From Nostoc sp. TCL240-02 (GTDB taxonomy: Bacteria; Cyanobacteriota; Cyanobacteriia; Cyanobacteriales; Nostocaceae): a DNA stretch of 64,000 nt. The stretch spans positions 5,327,001 to 5,391,000 of the forward strand of contig NZ_CP040094.1 in NCBI RefSeq assembly GCF_013343235.1. The letters are read 5' to 3'. Below are positions 9,041 through 19,054 of this stretch, one piece after another (within the stretch, counting starts at the first letter, position 1; every line of letters begins with the position of its first letter). The position numbers and the translations under genes were made by a program. Under the pieces are notes generated by a model. That model ran no database searches. It saw nothing but the letters and a program-made list of their open reading frames with translations, and had not been told where the DNA came from.

Positions 9041-12000
9041 TTATTGTGATAAATCTAATGTCACAATTTTAACTGGTAAGGTAATGACAAACTCTGTCCC
9101 TTGACCCAGTACAGAAGTGCAGCTCAGATTACCACCGTGAGTTTCTTCGACAATTTGCCGAGCGATCGCCAACCCCAATCCAGTTCCTTTACCAACAATT
9201 TTTGTCGTAAATAAATGGTCAAATATTTTCTCTTTGACTTCTTCGCTCATCCCTTTCCCATTATCAGCAATGGCAATTTTAACTAAATGATTTTCGACTG
9301 AGGTTGTAATTGTAATTTGGTTGGTAATTTCTTGAATCTCTGCCAAAGTTTGCCCAGCAATTGACTCATCTAAAGCATCAATTGCATTTGCTAAAATATT
9401 CATAAATACTTGATTGAGTTGCCCTGGGAAACATTCTATTTGAGGTAAATTACCATAATTTGTGACAACTTCAATGGCGGGACGTAGTTCATTAGCCTTC
9501 AGACGATGTTTCAAAATTAAAATTGTGCTATCAATGCCTTGATGTAGATTAAATGGAACTTTGTAATCTCGATCGGCGCGGGAAAAAGTGCGGAGGCTGG
9601 TGCTAATATTTTTGAGTCTGTCGCACGCCATAGACATCGAATCAATCATCTTAGGCAAGTCTTCTAAGCTATAATCTAAGTCAATTTCGACCGCATGATC
9701 GAGAATTTCATCACTTGGATTAGGCACACTTTCTTGATAAAGTTTTAAGTGTTCAACAATATCAGTAACAGTTGGTTGAGCTTGTTTGAGACTGGCAGCA
9801 ATAAAACCGAGGGGATTATTCATTTCGTGAGCGACACCAGCAACTAAGTTACCCAGTGCAGACATCTTTTCACTTTGGACTATTTGTAATTGGGCGTTTT
9901 GTAGCTCGTTTAGCGCTTGTTGCAAATCAAGTGATTTTTGCTGTAGAGTAAGTTCTGCCTGTTTGCGTAAGCGAAGCTCGTCGTAGACATCGCTAATATC
10001 TCGCATCACAATTACTGCACCAAGTTTATTGCCTAAAGAATCGACGATTGCTTGTCCGCTTGCTAACAAAATTCTCTTAGAACCATGCTTCGCCGCAATT
10101 ACCATTTCTGCATTTTCAACTATTTCCCCTTGCAAGGCGCGAAACAAAGGAATTTCTGTTGTTGATAGGGGTGTTTGACCATCAGCTTGATATAGATCGA
10201 AGTGTTGTGCCCATTGCTCTGGTGGTAATGATTCTACCGGTATGCCATGAAACTCACGGGTTGCGTTATTGAATAAGATCAAATTTCCATTAGGGTCACA
10301 AACAACAATCCCATCTGTAATATTTTGAATAATGGCATTCAAGAACTCTCGTTCTTTGGCTAGAGATGCTTCGGCCTGTTTACGTAAGCGAAGCTCTTCG
10401 TAGACATCGCTAATATCAATTACTACCCCATCCCATACGATTGCACCATCGGCTTGTCGCTCTGGCCGAGCCGCAGATTGAATCCATTTGACGGTTCCTG
10501 AAGGTAGGATAATGCGCCATTCTTGCTCAAATGGTGTCAGAGTTTGGGCAGAGTAAGCGATCGCTTTTGCAATAGCAGGTTGATCGTCAGGATGATTCAT
10601 AGCATAAAGGCTGTGTATCCCTGCCATCACCAACTCTGGCTCTAACCCATACAAGTCAAAACAGCCAGAGCTAACGTAGGGTGTTGAAGTTGAACCGTCG
10701 GCTGCCAAACGGAATTGGTACACCATCCCAGGAATATTATTCGCCAAATTTTGGAAGCGGATTTCACTAGCCTGTAATTTTGCTAGAGATTGCGTCAACT
10801 GTTGAGCATAGTTTTGGGAATTTCGATAAAGTCGAGCATTCACCAGAGAAATTGCCGCTTGAGCGCAAAGCAAGTTCAGCAGTTCGACGCGATCGCTTGT
10901 AAAGGCTCCAGCTGCTAGGTTATTTTCCAGATACAATATGCCCAGCAACTTCCCCTGATGTAATATCGGGCTGCACAAGATGCTTTTGGGCTGCTGTTGC
11001 TGAATATAAGGATCGTTGATGAATTGAGAATGCACTGTGGCATCAACAATTACTGTTGGTTTTAAGCTGCGTTTGACGGTATTAATTAAGCCAACTGGCA
11101 CATCCTGAGAGTCTTCAATGGGTTGTGGATTCAGCAATCTTGGGTAAAAATCAACATGAGTAATTCCCTTTTTGTTCTCTACAGATACGATAGCAAGAGA
11201 AAGCTGTGCTAACGCCTGAATTAGCAAACGCCCTGATTCCAAAAGCATGAATACACACTTATCTGCTCCAGCATTTTCAATGACAATATGCAGCAATACT
11301 GAAAGCAGTTTTTCTAGTTCGATTTCGCCAGATAGGGTTTGGGAAGCTTTGAGAATGCTAGCTAAATCTAGAGCAACGGAAATGCTGCTACTACTGGAAT
11401 TGGCAGAACTGGTGGAGATGACACTCCCCAAGGCAAAGATAGTTTCGTTAGTTGAGAGAGGAGAAGGACTTTGCTGAAGAATAGGGGCGAGTAATTGGGG
11501 ATAGCGTTTTTCTAGATCGACGACTTTGGCTTTCGCACCCCAACGAGCATAACCATAGTAGGCTTGAGTCATGTATGACTGAGCAATCTGCTCTTTGCCC
11601 CAGTCGAGGTAGAATTTGGCGGCTAATTCATTGGCTAGTGCTTCTTCTTGAATATAGCCTTGTTCTTTGGCTCCGATAATGGCGCGATCGTAACATTCAA
11701 TTGCTTCTGCCCGATTACCCAAGACTCGATAACGCTCGGCTTCCACCAAATCAAATTTGTGTCGAAAATTCATTGGCGCATGGGTAGCCCAGTAGTTAAG
11801 TTTTTCTTGGTTAGCAGTAATGCATTCTTTCATTTGCTGCTGTTCTAGGACTGAGAGTTGCTCAAACCATGCTAGTTGAGCTAAAGAATCATAGAAATGA
11901 AAGATAGGTACATATAAAAAAGCAATGATTGCATCTAAATATTGTCTCGCTTGCCTAGCTTGTTTTACGGCTTGTTCAAACTCGGAAAACAGATACGATA

Positions 12001-15000
12001 CAACCAGTTTGTTAATCCACAGCAATGCTAATCCGGTGCGATCGCCTGCTGCTTCATGTAATGGAAGTTGATGCTGTTCATTGTATGCTGTACCGCTCAA
12101 CACCACAACGTTATCCGCATATCCCATTAAATTCAGCAAAATTTGTCGAATCAATTGGGAATAGTTCAGAGCTAGATTTTGCTTCAGGTACTTGAGCGCT
12201 TCACAATATCCGGCAACTTCCGGCTCTAGCTGTGTTAAATTCTGTCCGGCAAAATAGGAGTAAAAACTGTAGTTATACGCAGAGTAACCCGCGAAAGCCA
12301 AATCGCCCACATCTAAACAACTACAATAGGCAGTTTGCAAGGGTTGTAATAACTCACGCAGGTGCATTTTCCAATGCCTTGTGTACACACAGACTAGTAA
12401 TAAAGTTTTCCCTTTCAATTCGGAAGTTTGATAACGCGATCGCAGGTCGAGGGCTAACTGACCGAATTCATAACCTAATTCGACGTTTTTGAATACACCA
12501 CACATTAATATTCCATAAGAGGCATAGCTAAAAGTCGAGGTTGATTCATTACCATAGACGACAGATAAATAAACCTTTTTTAAAATCACCAGTAAATACA
12601 GCTGTGGCTGGGACAGATAAGCGCAGGGTGCTACTGATGTCAAAATTCGAGCTGCTGCCAGGATGTTTGCATCCTTTGCATCGCTGAGGTTGAGCAACTC
12701 GGCAGGGAATCGCTCTCCAATTACATCTAAGACGGTACTAAAGGCAGCTGCCACGTCGTCCTGGGTAGGCGTTGTCGGTAGTTCGACTCCCAATTGCTTT
12801 AAGATGACAAGTGCCGCTGCAATCGCTTCGGCAAAATAACCCTGAGCAGTAAATACCTCAATTTTCACCTCATAGACGCTAATTTTATCTAATGGAGTTT
12901 TGGCGTGATTTAGAACAAGATGAGCATTGGCTGCCATCTCCTCTAAATCACCGCTCAGATAGGCAGCTTCTGTGGCAACTTGATGGAGTGCTAGGGTTAA
13001 CTCATACTGATGCTGCCAACTGTTTTGGGCGAGTAACCCAATGCCCAACTGGGCATATTTACAGGCAGCAGTGTAGGCGGTTGCCGCCTTGGCCTTGCGG
13101 CTTGCCATCAGGTTAAATTGCGCTAATGCTTGACGTTCTGCGGGTTGAGCAATCAATTCAGCCGCAACGTTAAGTTGACCGACAATTTCAAAAATGCGTT
13201 CTTCCTGGTTGCTTTCGGGGGTATTACTCAGGAGTAACTGGCCAATTTTTAGATGAGTTGCCTGTTTTTGCTCCTCTGGGATGAGAGAATATGCCGCTTG
13301 TTGGACGCGATCGTGCAGAAATGTGTAAATACAGGAACCAGAATCCAGAATCCCCAAGTCAGAAGAATCTGTTATTGCTTCTGACTCTTGATAAAACTTA
13401 TAGACATCACAGTGTGGTAAAACTAACCCTTCTTGCAACGCTTTCCACAAAACTGCTGCTGTTTGAGTTTGAGACTGTTCAAAAACGATCGCCAATGTTG
13501 CCAAATCAAACTGATTACCGATACAGGCTGCCAATTTCAGAACTTCCTGAGTTTCGAACGGCAACTTTTGTAGTTGAATTGCCATAAACTCAACGACATC
13601 ATCCGTTAAAGAAAGTGATGTCTGAAGACAAGGTGCCGTGCGTCTGGGTACTTGCGCCACATCACACCGCCACAAACCTGTATCCCAATCAAAGGTAATT
13701 CGTCCATCTTCATGTAATGCCTTAAGAAACTGGGTTGTAAAAAATGGATTACCTTTGGCTTTTTGATAAACTAGCTCGGTTAACGGCAGGGCAACTTCTG
13801 TTGAATAACTCAATGTATCGGCAATCAAACGATTCACATCTGTTTGACTCAAAGGCTCTAATGTAATGGTGCTGACGGTGACTTCCTTCTCAATCTCTTC
13901 CAGAGCTACCATTAACGGATGAGCCGCAAACACTTCATTATCGCGGTATGCGCCAATAATCAACAGATAACCCTTTAAGGTTTCACCCATTAACAGCCTC
14001 ATCAAATTGAGAGATGCCAAATCTGCCCAATGCAAATCGTCGAGGAACACTACTAACGGATGCTCTCTTGTAGCGAATACCTGAATAAATTTCACAAACA
14101 GCAGATTGAAGCGGTTCTGTGCAGCACTACCCGATAATTCTGGTACTGGCGGTTGCGTGCCAATAATCCGTTCTAATTCTGGAATCACTTCAATTATCAC
14201 CTGTCCACTCTCAGAGATTGCGGACAGAATTTTGTTTCGCCACTGTTCTAACTGGGTATCGCTTTCGGTGAGCAACTGTCCCATCAAATCCCGGAAAGCT
14301 TGCACAAAAGCAGACAGGGGAATATTGCGGTTAAACTGGTCATACTTCCCTTTGATGAAGTAGCCGTTCCAGCGAACAATGACCTTATGCACTTCATTCA
14401 CCACGGCAGTTTTACCAATGCCAGAGAAGCCAGCTACCAGCATCAGTTCCACTGCACCATTGGCAACCCGCCCAAATACCTCCAGTAAGCTTTCTATTTC
14501 CTCCTCCCGTCCGTAGAGTTTTTCTGGGATGAGAAAGCGATCGCTGATATCGCGCTGTCCTAAATCAAACCAAGTGTGTTTACCTGTTTTTTGCCATTGT
14601 TCTAAGCAAAATACTAAGTCATATTTGAGTCCCGTAGCACTCTGGTAGCGGTCTTCGGCATTCTTTGCCATCAGCTTGCAAATGATCTCTCCCAACATCA
14701 AGGGGATTTCCGGGTTGAGATTACAGATAGAGTCAGGCTGTTTGGCGATATGACAATGTAACAACTCCATTGGATCGTGAGATGTAAAAGGCAGTTGTCC
14801 ACTCAGTAGTTCAAAGAAAGTTACACCTAATGAATAAAAGTCGCTGCGATAGTCAATGCCTCGGTTCATTCGTCCAGTTTGCTCTGGCGACAAATACGCC
14901 AGGGTTCCCTCTAGTGCGTTGGGACTTTGGATTTCTTGGGTTTCTCGTGGTAGCAGCGAGGCAATACTGAAGTCAATTAGCTTAATTTTTCTGGTTTCAG

Positions 15001-15433
15001 GATGAATCAGGATATTAGCTGGCTTGACATCTTTGTGAATGATGCGCTGTTGATGCAACTGGTGTAAAGTGTCTATCAGTTCCAAGGCAATGGGTAGGAA
15101 TTCCTCTAAGCTCAGTGGTCGTCTTTGGGTAAATTGCCGCAAGGAGATGCCACCAAAGTCTTCCATAACTAGGGCATAGCCATTGTCATGGGGTTCTAGA
15201 CTGTAAGGTTTAATGATGCTGGGAATATCTAGGTTTTTCGCGATCGCATATTGGTTGCGAAACTGTACTAATTCGCTAAAACTTGGATATTCTCGTTTTA
15301 AGAGCTTGATGACGACTGGTTGGCGATCGCATTCTCGTATTGCCCGATACACTTGAGTCCGAGAACCAGAATAAAGTTGCTCTATAATTTCGTAGCCAGC
15401 GATCCTTACAGTTCCATCAACTTTTGCACTCAT
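9041..15433 (-). CDS. Giant Ser/Thr kinase, AAA-ATPase, GAF/PAS sensor and histidine kinase
   Basis: The 2130-residue protein joins two signalling chemistries. Residues about 11-285 are a Ser/Thr kinase (Lys43, HKDVKPAN with Asp135 and Asn140, DFS at 154 in place of DFG). A signalling ATPase follows, with Walker A GFSGIGKT (Lys341) and a Walker B FLDDLHWAD. A long helical TPR-like region leads to a GAF domain (about 1365-1535) and two PAS domains (about 1555-1680 and 1690-1815). A HisKA domain has its phospho-accepting His near 1869 (AHEMNNP), and the ATPase domain ends with DNGKGM and GTGLGLAI. Such HstK-type proteins are common in Nostoc. Both PAS linkers carry a 7-residue insertion (see repeats). 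It is a single gene without an operon partner. Confidence 0.9.
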   Translation of the reverse strand: MSAKVDGTVRIAGYEIIEQLYSGSRTQVYRAIRECDRQPVVIKLLKREYPSFSELVQFRNQYAIAKNLDIPSIIKPYSLEPHDNGYALVMEDFGGISLRQFTQRRPLSLEEFLPIALELIDTLHQLHQQRIIHKDVKPANILIHPETRKIKLIDFSIASLLPRETQEIQSPNALEGTLAYLSPEQTGRMNRGIDYRSDFYSLGVTFFELLSGQLPFTSHDPMELLHCHIAKQPDSICNLNPEIPLMLGEIICKLMAKNAEDRYQSATGLKYDLVFCLEQWQKTGKHTWFDLGQRDISDRFLIPEKLYGREEEIESLLEVFGRVANGAVELMLVAGFSGIGKTAVVNEVHKVIVRWNGYFIKGKYDQFNRNIPLSAFVQAFRDLMGQLLTESDTQLEQWRNKILSAISESGQVIIEVIPELERIIGTQPPVPELSGSAAQNRFNLLFVKFIQVFATREHPLVVFLDDLHWADLASLNLMRLLMGETLKGYLLIIGAYRDNEVFAAHPLMVALEEIEKEVTVSTITLEPLSQTDVNRLIADTLSYSTEVALPLTELVYQKAKGNPFFTTQFLKALHEDGRITFDWDTGLWRCDVAQVPRRTAPCLQTSLSLTDDVVEFMAIQLQKLPFETQEVLKLAACIGNQFDLATLAIVFEQSQTQTAAVLWKALQEGLVLPHCDVYKFYQESEAITDSSDLGILDSGSCIYTFLHDRVQQAAYSLIPEEQKQATHLKIGQLLLSNTPESNQEERIFEIVGQLNVAAELIAQPAERQALAQFNLMASRKAKAATAYTAACKYAQLGIGLLAQNSWQHQYELTLALHQVATEAAYLSGDLEEMAANAHLVLNHAKTPLDKISVYEVKIEVFTAQGYFAEAIAAALVILKQLGVELPTTPTQDDVAAAFSTVLDVIGERFPAELLNLSDAKDANILAAARILTSVAPCAYLSQPQLYLLVILKKVYLSVVYGNESTSTFSYASYGILMCGVFKNVELGYEFGQLALDLRSRYQTSELKGKTLLLVCVYTRHWKMHLRELLQPLQTAYCSCLDVGDLAFAGYSAYNYSFYSYFAGQNLTQLEPEVAGYCEALKYLKQNLALNYSQLIRQILLNLMGYADNVVVLSGTAYNEQHQLPLHEAAGDRTGLALLWINKLVVSYLFSEFEQAVKQARQARQYLDAIIAFLYVPIFHFYDSLAQLAWFEQLSVLEQQQMKECITANQEKLNYWATHAPMNFRHKFDLVEAERYRVLGNRAEAIECYDRAIIGAKEQGYIQEEALANELAAKFYLDWGKEQIAQSYMTQAYYGYARWGAKAKVVDLEKRYPQLLAPILQQSPSPLSTNETIFALGSVISTSSANSSSSSISVALDLASILKASQTLSGEIELEKLLSVLLHIVIENAGADKCVFMLLESGRLLIQALAQLSLAIVSVENKKGITHVDFYPRLLNPQPIEDSQDVPVGLINTVKRSLKPTVIVDATVHSQFINDPYIQQQQPKSILCSPILHQGKLLGILYLENNLAAGAFTSDRVELLNLLCAQAAISLVNARLYRNSQNYAQQLTQSLAKLQASEIRFQNLANNIPGMVYQFRLAADGSTSTPYVSSGCFDLYGLEPELVMAGIHSLYAMNHPDDQPAIAKAIAYSAQTLTPFEQEWRIILPSGTVKWIQSAARPERQADGAIVWDGVVIDISDVYEELRLRKQAEASLAKEREFLNAIIQNITDGIVVCDPNGNLILFNNATREFHGIPVESLPPEQWAQHFDLYQADGQTPLSTTEIPLFRALQGEIVENAEMVIAAKHGSKRILLASGQAIVDSLGNKLGAVIVMRDISDVYDELRLRKQAELTLQQKSLDLQQALNELQNAQLQIVQSEKMSALGNLVAGVAHEMNNPLGFIAASLKQAQPTVTDIVEHLKLYQESVPNPSDEILDHAVEIDLDYSLEDLPKMIDSMSMACDRLKNISTSLRTFSRADRDYKVPFNLHQGIDSTILILKHRLKANELRPAIEVVTNYGNLPQIECFPGQLNQVFMNILANAIDALDESIAGQTLAEIQEITNQITITTSVENHLVKIAIADNGKGMSEEVKEKIFDHLFTTKIVGKGTGLGLAIARQIVEETHGGNLSCTSVLGQGTEFVITLPVKIVTLDLSQ
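9968..9988 (-). repeat. 21-bp in-frame insertion splitting a HIP1 site (PAS2 linker)
   Basis: On the coding strand the sequence reads AGCGAT, then 21 extra bases encoding VYDELRL, then CGCAAACAG. Removing the 21 bases restores AGCGATCGCAAACAG, which holds a perfect HIP1 octamer and the usual PAS-linker peptide DISDRKQAE. The insertion resembles the very small dispersed repeats known from Nostoc genomes. Confidence 0.7.
10385..10405 (-). repeat. 21-bp in-frame insertion splitting a HIP1-like site (PAS1 linker)
   Basis: This is nearly the same 21-bp insertion as at 9968-9988 (one base differs), at the equivalent position after the first PAS domain. It encodes VYEELRL between DISD and RKQAE; removing it restores GCGATCGT. 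Two copies at homologous places point to insertion followed by domain duplication, or to insertion twice into the same kind of site. Confidence 0.7.
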
Positions 15434-15584
15434 AAATTTTTACCAGAATTCCTTGTCTAACGCTAGAATTCCCCAGACAGTATCTTCCTTAAATTATATT
15501 TTACATCAGTATCAAAAAGAACCATACTTTATTGAGTATTGGGCATTAGGATGAGTTTTTTATACTCGTGAAGAAGTTTTTATT

Positions 15585-16325
15585 TTAAATAAGGGGCTGC
15601 ATCCGCAGCAAAGCTGGTAAATCCAGAGATGCGAGGTGTTGATAAGCTCGATCTATAACACGCTTGCCCCTAAGAAAGCCTGTATTCGCTCCAGGACAAA
15701 TGTACCTGAGAGTTTCTGGTGTAAAATGTTCTAATAATAACTGAACACTGTTGATTTGTCGTGGCCAGTGAAAGGTTTTAGTTATCCGTAATGGTACTGC
15801 ATCACCCTTCTGATTAGGAACCAAATGGCGACCAGAAAACAATATACCTCCAAGCTTACTGTAGTATAGGCAAGATGATCCGGGAGAATGACCTGGTGTC
15901 CAAATAATTTTGACTGCCGCATCAAGAGTAAATTCTTGACTAAAGGTAGTTACGGGTAAGCCTGGTAATAAATAAGCTTCTTGTTCTTGCATCAGGACTT
16001 CACAACCCAAGGCTTTCTGAATTTCAGCAGTTTTGCCTATAGCACCTCGATGTGTGAGAAATAACCAACGCACCCCTCCATGCGCTGCTAAAAAATCTTG
16101 ATTTGTTTGGTCTAGGGCAGGGCAATCTATGAGGATATTGCCTTCATTTCTTACAATAAAATAAGAGGTTCCCCCTAATGTGTCCCGATTGGGTGGGAAA
16201 GCAAAAATGCTCTCTTGTGCAAAGTCCGATTGCAAGGAACTTCCGCTAGGAATTTCTTGAAGAAAGACAGCCCGTGGTGGCTTAGTTGTATGACTTGGCT
16301 GTTGAGGTAAAGGGCACATAATCAA
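15585..16325 (-). CDS. Metallo-beta-lactamase-fold protein with degenerate metal site
   Basis: This 246-residue protein has the overall order of an MBL hydrolase: the GTSYFIV strand, a LFLTH segment, PGHSPGS near residue 155 and GILFSGRHLV. The metal motif HxHxDH reads H-R-G-A-I-G, so only the first histidine is left. The usual GD of the later motif reads GR, and the last His region reads PGANTG. The fold is recognisable, but ordinary two-metal hydrolysis looks impossible. A role in binding, or a different chemistry, is inference. It shares orientation with the kinase gene downstream but is separated by about 150 bp. Confidence 0.8.
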   Translation of the reverse strand: MIMCPLPQQPSHTTKPPRAVFLQEIPSGSSLQSDFAQESIFAFPPNRDTLGGTSYFIVRNEGNILIDCPALDQTNQDFLAAHGGVRWLFLTHRGAIGKTAEIQKALGCEVLMQEQEAYLLPGLPVTTFSQEFTLDAAVKIIWTPGHSPGSSCLYYSKLGGILFSGRHLVPNQKGDAVPLRITKTFHWPRQINSVQLLLEHFTPETLRYICPGANTGFLRGKRVIDRAYQHLASLDLPALLRMQPLI

Positions 16326-16380
16326 AGAACCGGAACTGAGGAGTTGTGGACAATCTGGTTACAGTGTAGAAATTCTAAAA

Positions 16381-16490
16381 GAGGCAAGGGAGCAGGGGGC
16401 AGGGGGCAGGGGAGATGAGGAAGATGGGGAGCAGGGAGCAAGGGAGAAGAGTTTTCCCCCTGCCCCCCCGCCCCTCTGCCTCTTCGTCGA
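16381..16490. repeat. G-rich/C-rich palindromic repeat
   Basis: Tandem GGGGGCA-type units (about 16388-16415) and GGGAGCA units are followed by CCCCCTGCC units and GCCTCTTCG. The two arms can pair into an imperfect hairpin. It lies between two divergently read genes (MBL-fold protein on minus, protease on plus). Confidence 0.7.
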
Positions 16491-16594
16491 ACTGTTAACC
16501 GTCTGAAAAATTGGGATTTGAGGTCTGCCTCGTAGTTAATGCTATGGTGCTGAAGCTACTGGTAGGGCGTTTTGTCAAAATTACTGAAGATAAC

Positions 16595-18118
16595 ATGGCA
16601 TTTTGGTTTCTGTTTATCCTCCTACTGGGGCTAGCTACTTATCTAATGGTGCAGCACAGTGTCGCTCACATCACTCGAACGCCAGTATGGTTGTTGTGGC
16701 TGGTTTTAATGACACCAGCATTGTTGTTAAGTGGATGGACACTAATATATGGGGCGAAACAACCTCCGCCACCAGGGCTGATTGTTTCGTCGTTATTTGT
16801 CTGCACAGTGTTGTACTGGATATTGTTTCTAGGGGGGCGGCGAGTGCCAAGAGATACACAAACCGAAGTTCCAGCCCAAGCCTCAGAATCACAGCCGATT
16901 ATCCAGCCTACCCCAGAACCACTAGTGCGTCCCATTGAGCCAACAGAAGAAACTCAACTGCGAAATTGTTTTCCTTGGTCTGTATATTACGTTCAAAATA
17001 TTGAGTATCGACCACAAGCCGTAATTTGCCGGGGTCAGTTGCGAACTAAAGCCAGCAATGCCTACCAGCAGATTAAGACTAATATTGAAGCACAATTTGG
17101 CGATCGCTTCGTGTTGATCTTTCAAGAAGGTTTAAATGACAAACCTTTCTTTGTGCTAGTTCCTAATATTCAGGCTGCTAAAGAGCGAAATACACCCCGA
17201 CGCGACCAAGAACGCTTAACTCGACCAGGATTAGCACTTCTACTACTAGTAGCGACTTTGATAACTACTACCTTGGTGGGAGTGGAAATTGCTGGTACTT
17301 CTCTTCCGCCTCTATGGGAAATTGGCTCTTTGTTCAAAGTTCTATCTAACCGAGATGTCCTATTCAAAGGATTACCTTATGCTTTAGGATTAATGACTAT
17401 TTTGGGTATTCACGAACTTGGGCATTATTTGACGGCTAAATTCTACAAAATTCGCTCGACGTTGCCTTACTTTATTCCAATGCCTTTCTTTTTGGGAACT
17501 TTTGGTGCATTTATTCAGATGCGTAGTCCCATTCCCAACCGCAAAGCATTATTTGACATTAGTATCGCTGGGCCGCTTGCAGGCTTTGTTGTTACCTTGC
17601 CATTACTAATATGGGGCTTGGCTCATTCTGACGTGGTTCCCCTGATTGAGGAAAAAACTCGATTTTTGAATCCTGATGCTCTTAATCCCAAATATTCCAT
17701 CTTATTAGCGCTACTGTCGAAGCTAGCCTTGGGAAGTCAGTTAACAGCAAAATCAGCCCTTGATTTGCATCCAGTTGCAGTAGCTGGTTTTATCGGACTA
17801 ATTGTGACGGCGTTAAATTTAATGCCTGTGGGACAACTTGATGGAGGCCACATTGTCCATGCAATGTTTGGACAACGAGTTGCGATTATGATTGGTCAAG
17901 TGGCTCGCCTCCTCTTGCTATTACTTTCGTTAATCCGGGAAGAATTTTTGATGTGGGCGATTATCTTATTATTTATGCCCTTGATTGATGAGCCTGCACT
18001 GAATGATGTCACTGAATTGGATAACAAACGTGATATCTGGGGATTACTGGCAATGGCTTTGTTGATTGTAATTATTTTGCCATTACCGCAAGCGATCGCT
18101 AACTTTTTGCAAATTTAA
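16595..18118 (+). CDS. Site-2 protease family (M50) membrane metalloprotease
   Basis: The protein is an intramembrane zinc protease related to the plant chloroplast EGY proteins. The zinc motif HELGH is at residues 273-277 from the start used here, and the second ligand motif NLMPVGQLDGGH lies near 407-418. There are about eight hydrophobic segments and an N-terminal soluble insert (RGQLRTKASNAYQQI). The open frame extends upstream to 16511, but the ATG at 16595 begins directly at the first hydrophobic helix and follows GAAGA. Substrates are unknown; family members process membrane-bound regulators or act in thylakoid development. A rho-independent terminator follows. Confidence 0.87.
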   Translation: MAFWFLFILLLGLATYLMVQHSVAHITRTPVWLLWLVLMTPALLLSGWTLIYGAKQPPPPGLIVSSLFVCTVLYWILFLGGRRVPRDTQTEVPAQASESQPIIQPTPEPLVRPIEPTEETQLRNCFPWSVYYVQNIEYRPQAVICRGQLRTKASNAYQQIKTNIEAQFGDRFVLIFQEGLNDKPFFVLVPNIQAAKERNTPRRDQERLTRPGLALLLLVATLITTTLVGVEIAGTSLPPLWEIGSLFKVLSNRDVLFKGLPYALGLMTILGIHELGHYLTAKFYKIRSTLPYFIPMPFFLGTFGAFIQMRSPIPNRKALFDISIAGPLAGFVVTLPLLIWGLAHSDVVPLIEEKTRFLNPDALNPKYSILLALLSKLALGSQLTAKSALDLHPVAVAGFIGLIVTALNLMPVGQLDGGHIVHAMFGQRVAIMIGQVARLLLLLLSLIREEFLMWAIILLFMPLIDEPALNDVTELDNKRDIWGLLAMALLIVIILPLPQAIANFLQI

Positions 18119-18158
18119 AAAGTATCAACGCAGCCATAAAAATCTAGATATATTTTTC

Positions 18159-18193
18159 CCAACTATGGAATTAACCATAGCTTGGTGTTTTTT
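18159..18193 (+). terminator. Rho-independent terminator after the M50 protease gene
   Basis: The sequence CCCAACTATGG, a short AT loop and CCATAGCTTGG form a stem with one bulge, followed by TGTTTTTT. It starts about 40 bp after the stop codon. Confidence 0.75.
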
Positions 18194-18254
18194 ATTGAAA
18201 CAGAAGTCAAGATCCTTTTTCACTAATTTCGCGCAAGAATCAATTTTTAAAGCT

Positions 18255-18284
18255 GCGATGCCTGCGGCGGGCTACGCTTACGCT
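18255..18284. repeat. 21-bp insertion splitting a HIP1 site (intergenic)
   Basis: GCGAT at 18255-18259 is followed by 21 GC-rich bases (18260-18280, ending CTTA) and then CGCT. Deleting the 21 bases regenerates GCGATCGCT. It has the same length and the same point of insertion as the copies in the giant kinase gene. Confidence 0.65.
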
Positions 18285-18334
18285 GAAATGGTTTCAAAGA
18301 ACAAGCGAGTTTAACTAAACCCTTATTTCTAAGT

Positions 18335-18358
18335 AGGGGCAATTCATAAATTGCCCCT
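18335..18358. repeat. Short perfect palindrome, dispersed repeat
   Basis: Perfect 10-bp arms AGGGGCAATT and AATTGCCCCT surround a 4-base loop. A degenerate relative occurs at 40780-40807. It lies between two convergent genes; no U-run follows on either strand, so terminator function is uncertain. Confidence 0.65.
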
Positions 18359-18412
18359 GAGTGTGTATAGTTTTGCGTAAGTCCTAAATAGGAAAAATAC
18401 GCAGTATTACAA

Positions 18413-18979
18413 CTAACTTGATACTGAATTAGCCGCCTCGGAAGTTTTCGCAGCAGGTGGAAAACCACCCATGCGAATCTCAGAAGTGAAGGAAGTAATA
18501 CTAAATCCACCAAAACTCTTGAGGACATTTACCCGCATTCGCAAATTGGGGCTAGCAAACCACAGGCGCTCCTCTGACCAGATGTTTTCATCTTCTATAG
18601 TTAGGATTAAAGCACCATCACTGTCAAATTTGTAGTGTCCTGCAACTGGAATTTTCTCAGCATCAACTATTTCCCGCAGTAACTTGCCTTCAGACGGATT
18701 ATCTGCATCGGGTACTGAAACTAACACAGTTGAACCACTATGTTTTGTTTGATCCTTTTCCATTGTGCCATTCCAGTTAATTTTGATAGCACAGGAGGCG
18801 GAACTAGGATTAATTTCGTACTGTTGACACAGTTTGGTCGCTTCTGGATGATCTACTGCCAGTGTCTCAATGATAATGTCTGACTTGCTATGTTCAGATT
18901 CATTTAAAGCCAAATGTTGACTCGTGCGATGAGAAAACCATTTACCAGTACTTAACTGAAAAAACTCTTCAATATTCAT
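18413..18979 (-). CDS. CpcS/CpeS-type phycobiliprotein bilin lyase
   Basis: This 188-residue protein attaches a bilin chromophore to a cysteine of phycobiliproteins. It starts with the family signature [19 protein letters not shown], a match to the CpcS/CpeS beta-barrel lyases, and has the conserved [10 protein letters not shown] segment near residue 138. The length is about normal for the family. I cannot tell from sequence alone whether it acts on phycocyanin and allophycocyanin (CpcS) or phycoerythrin (CpeS). The next gene in the same direction encodes NblB, also a phycobilisome protein, 75 bp downstream of which this gene begins on the same strand in reverse order. Confidence 0.87.
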   Translation of the reverse strand: MNIEEFFQLSTGKWFSHRTSQHLALNESEHSKSDIIIETLAVDHPEATKLCQQYEINPSSASCAIKINWNGTMEKDQTKHSGSTVLVSVPDADNPSEGKLLREIVDAEKIPVAGHYKFDSDGALILTIEDENIWSEERLWFASPNLRMRVNVLKSFGGFSITSFTSEIRMGGFPPAAKTSEAANSVSS

Positions 18980-19054
18980 GAATGAAATTACCCTGCATCA
19001 AAATGCTAAAATTCCCACTTAATTATTAAAAGGTAGCAGGAGGCTCTAAGCTTA

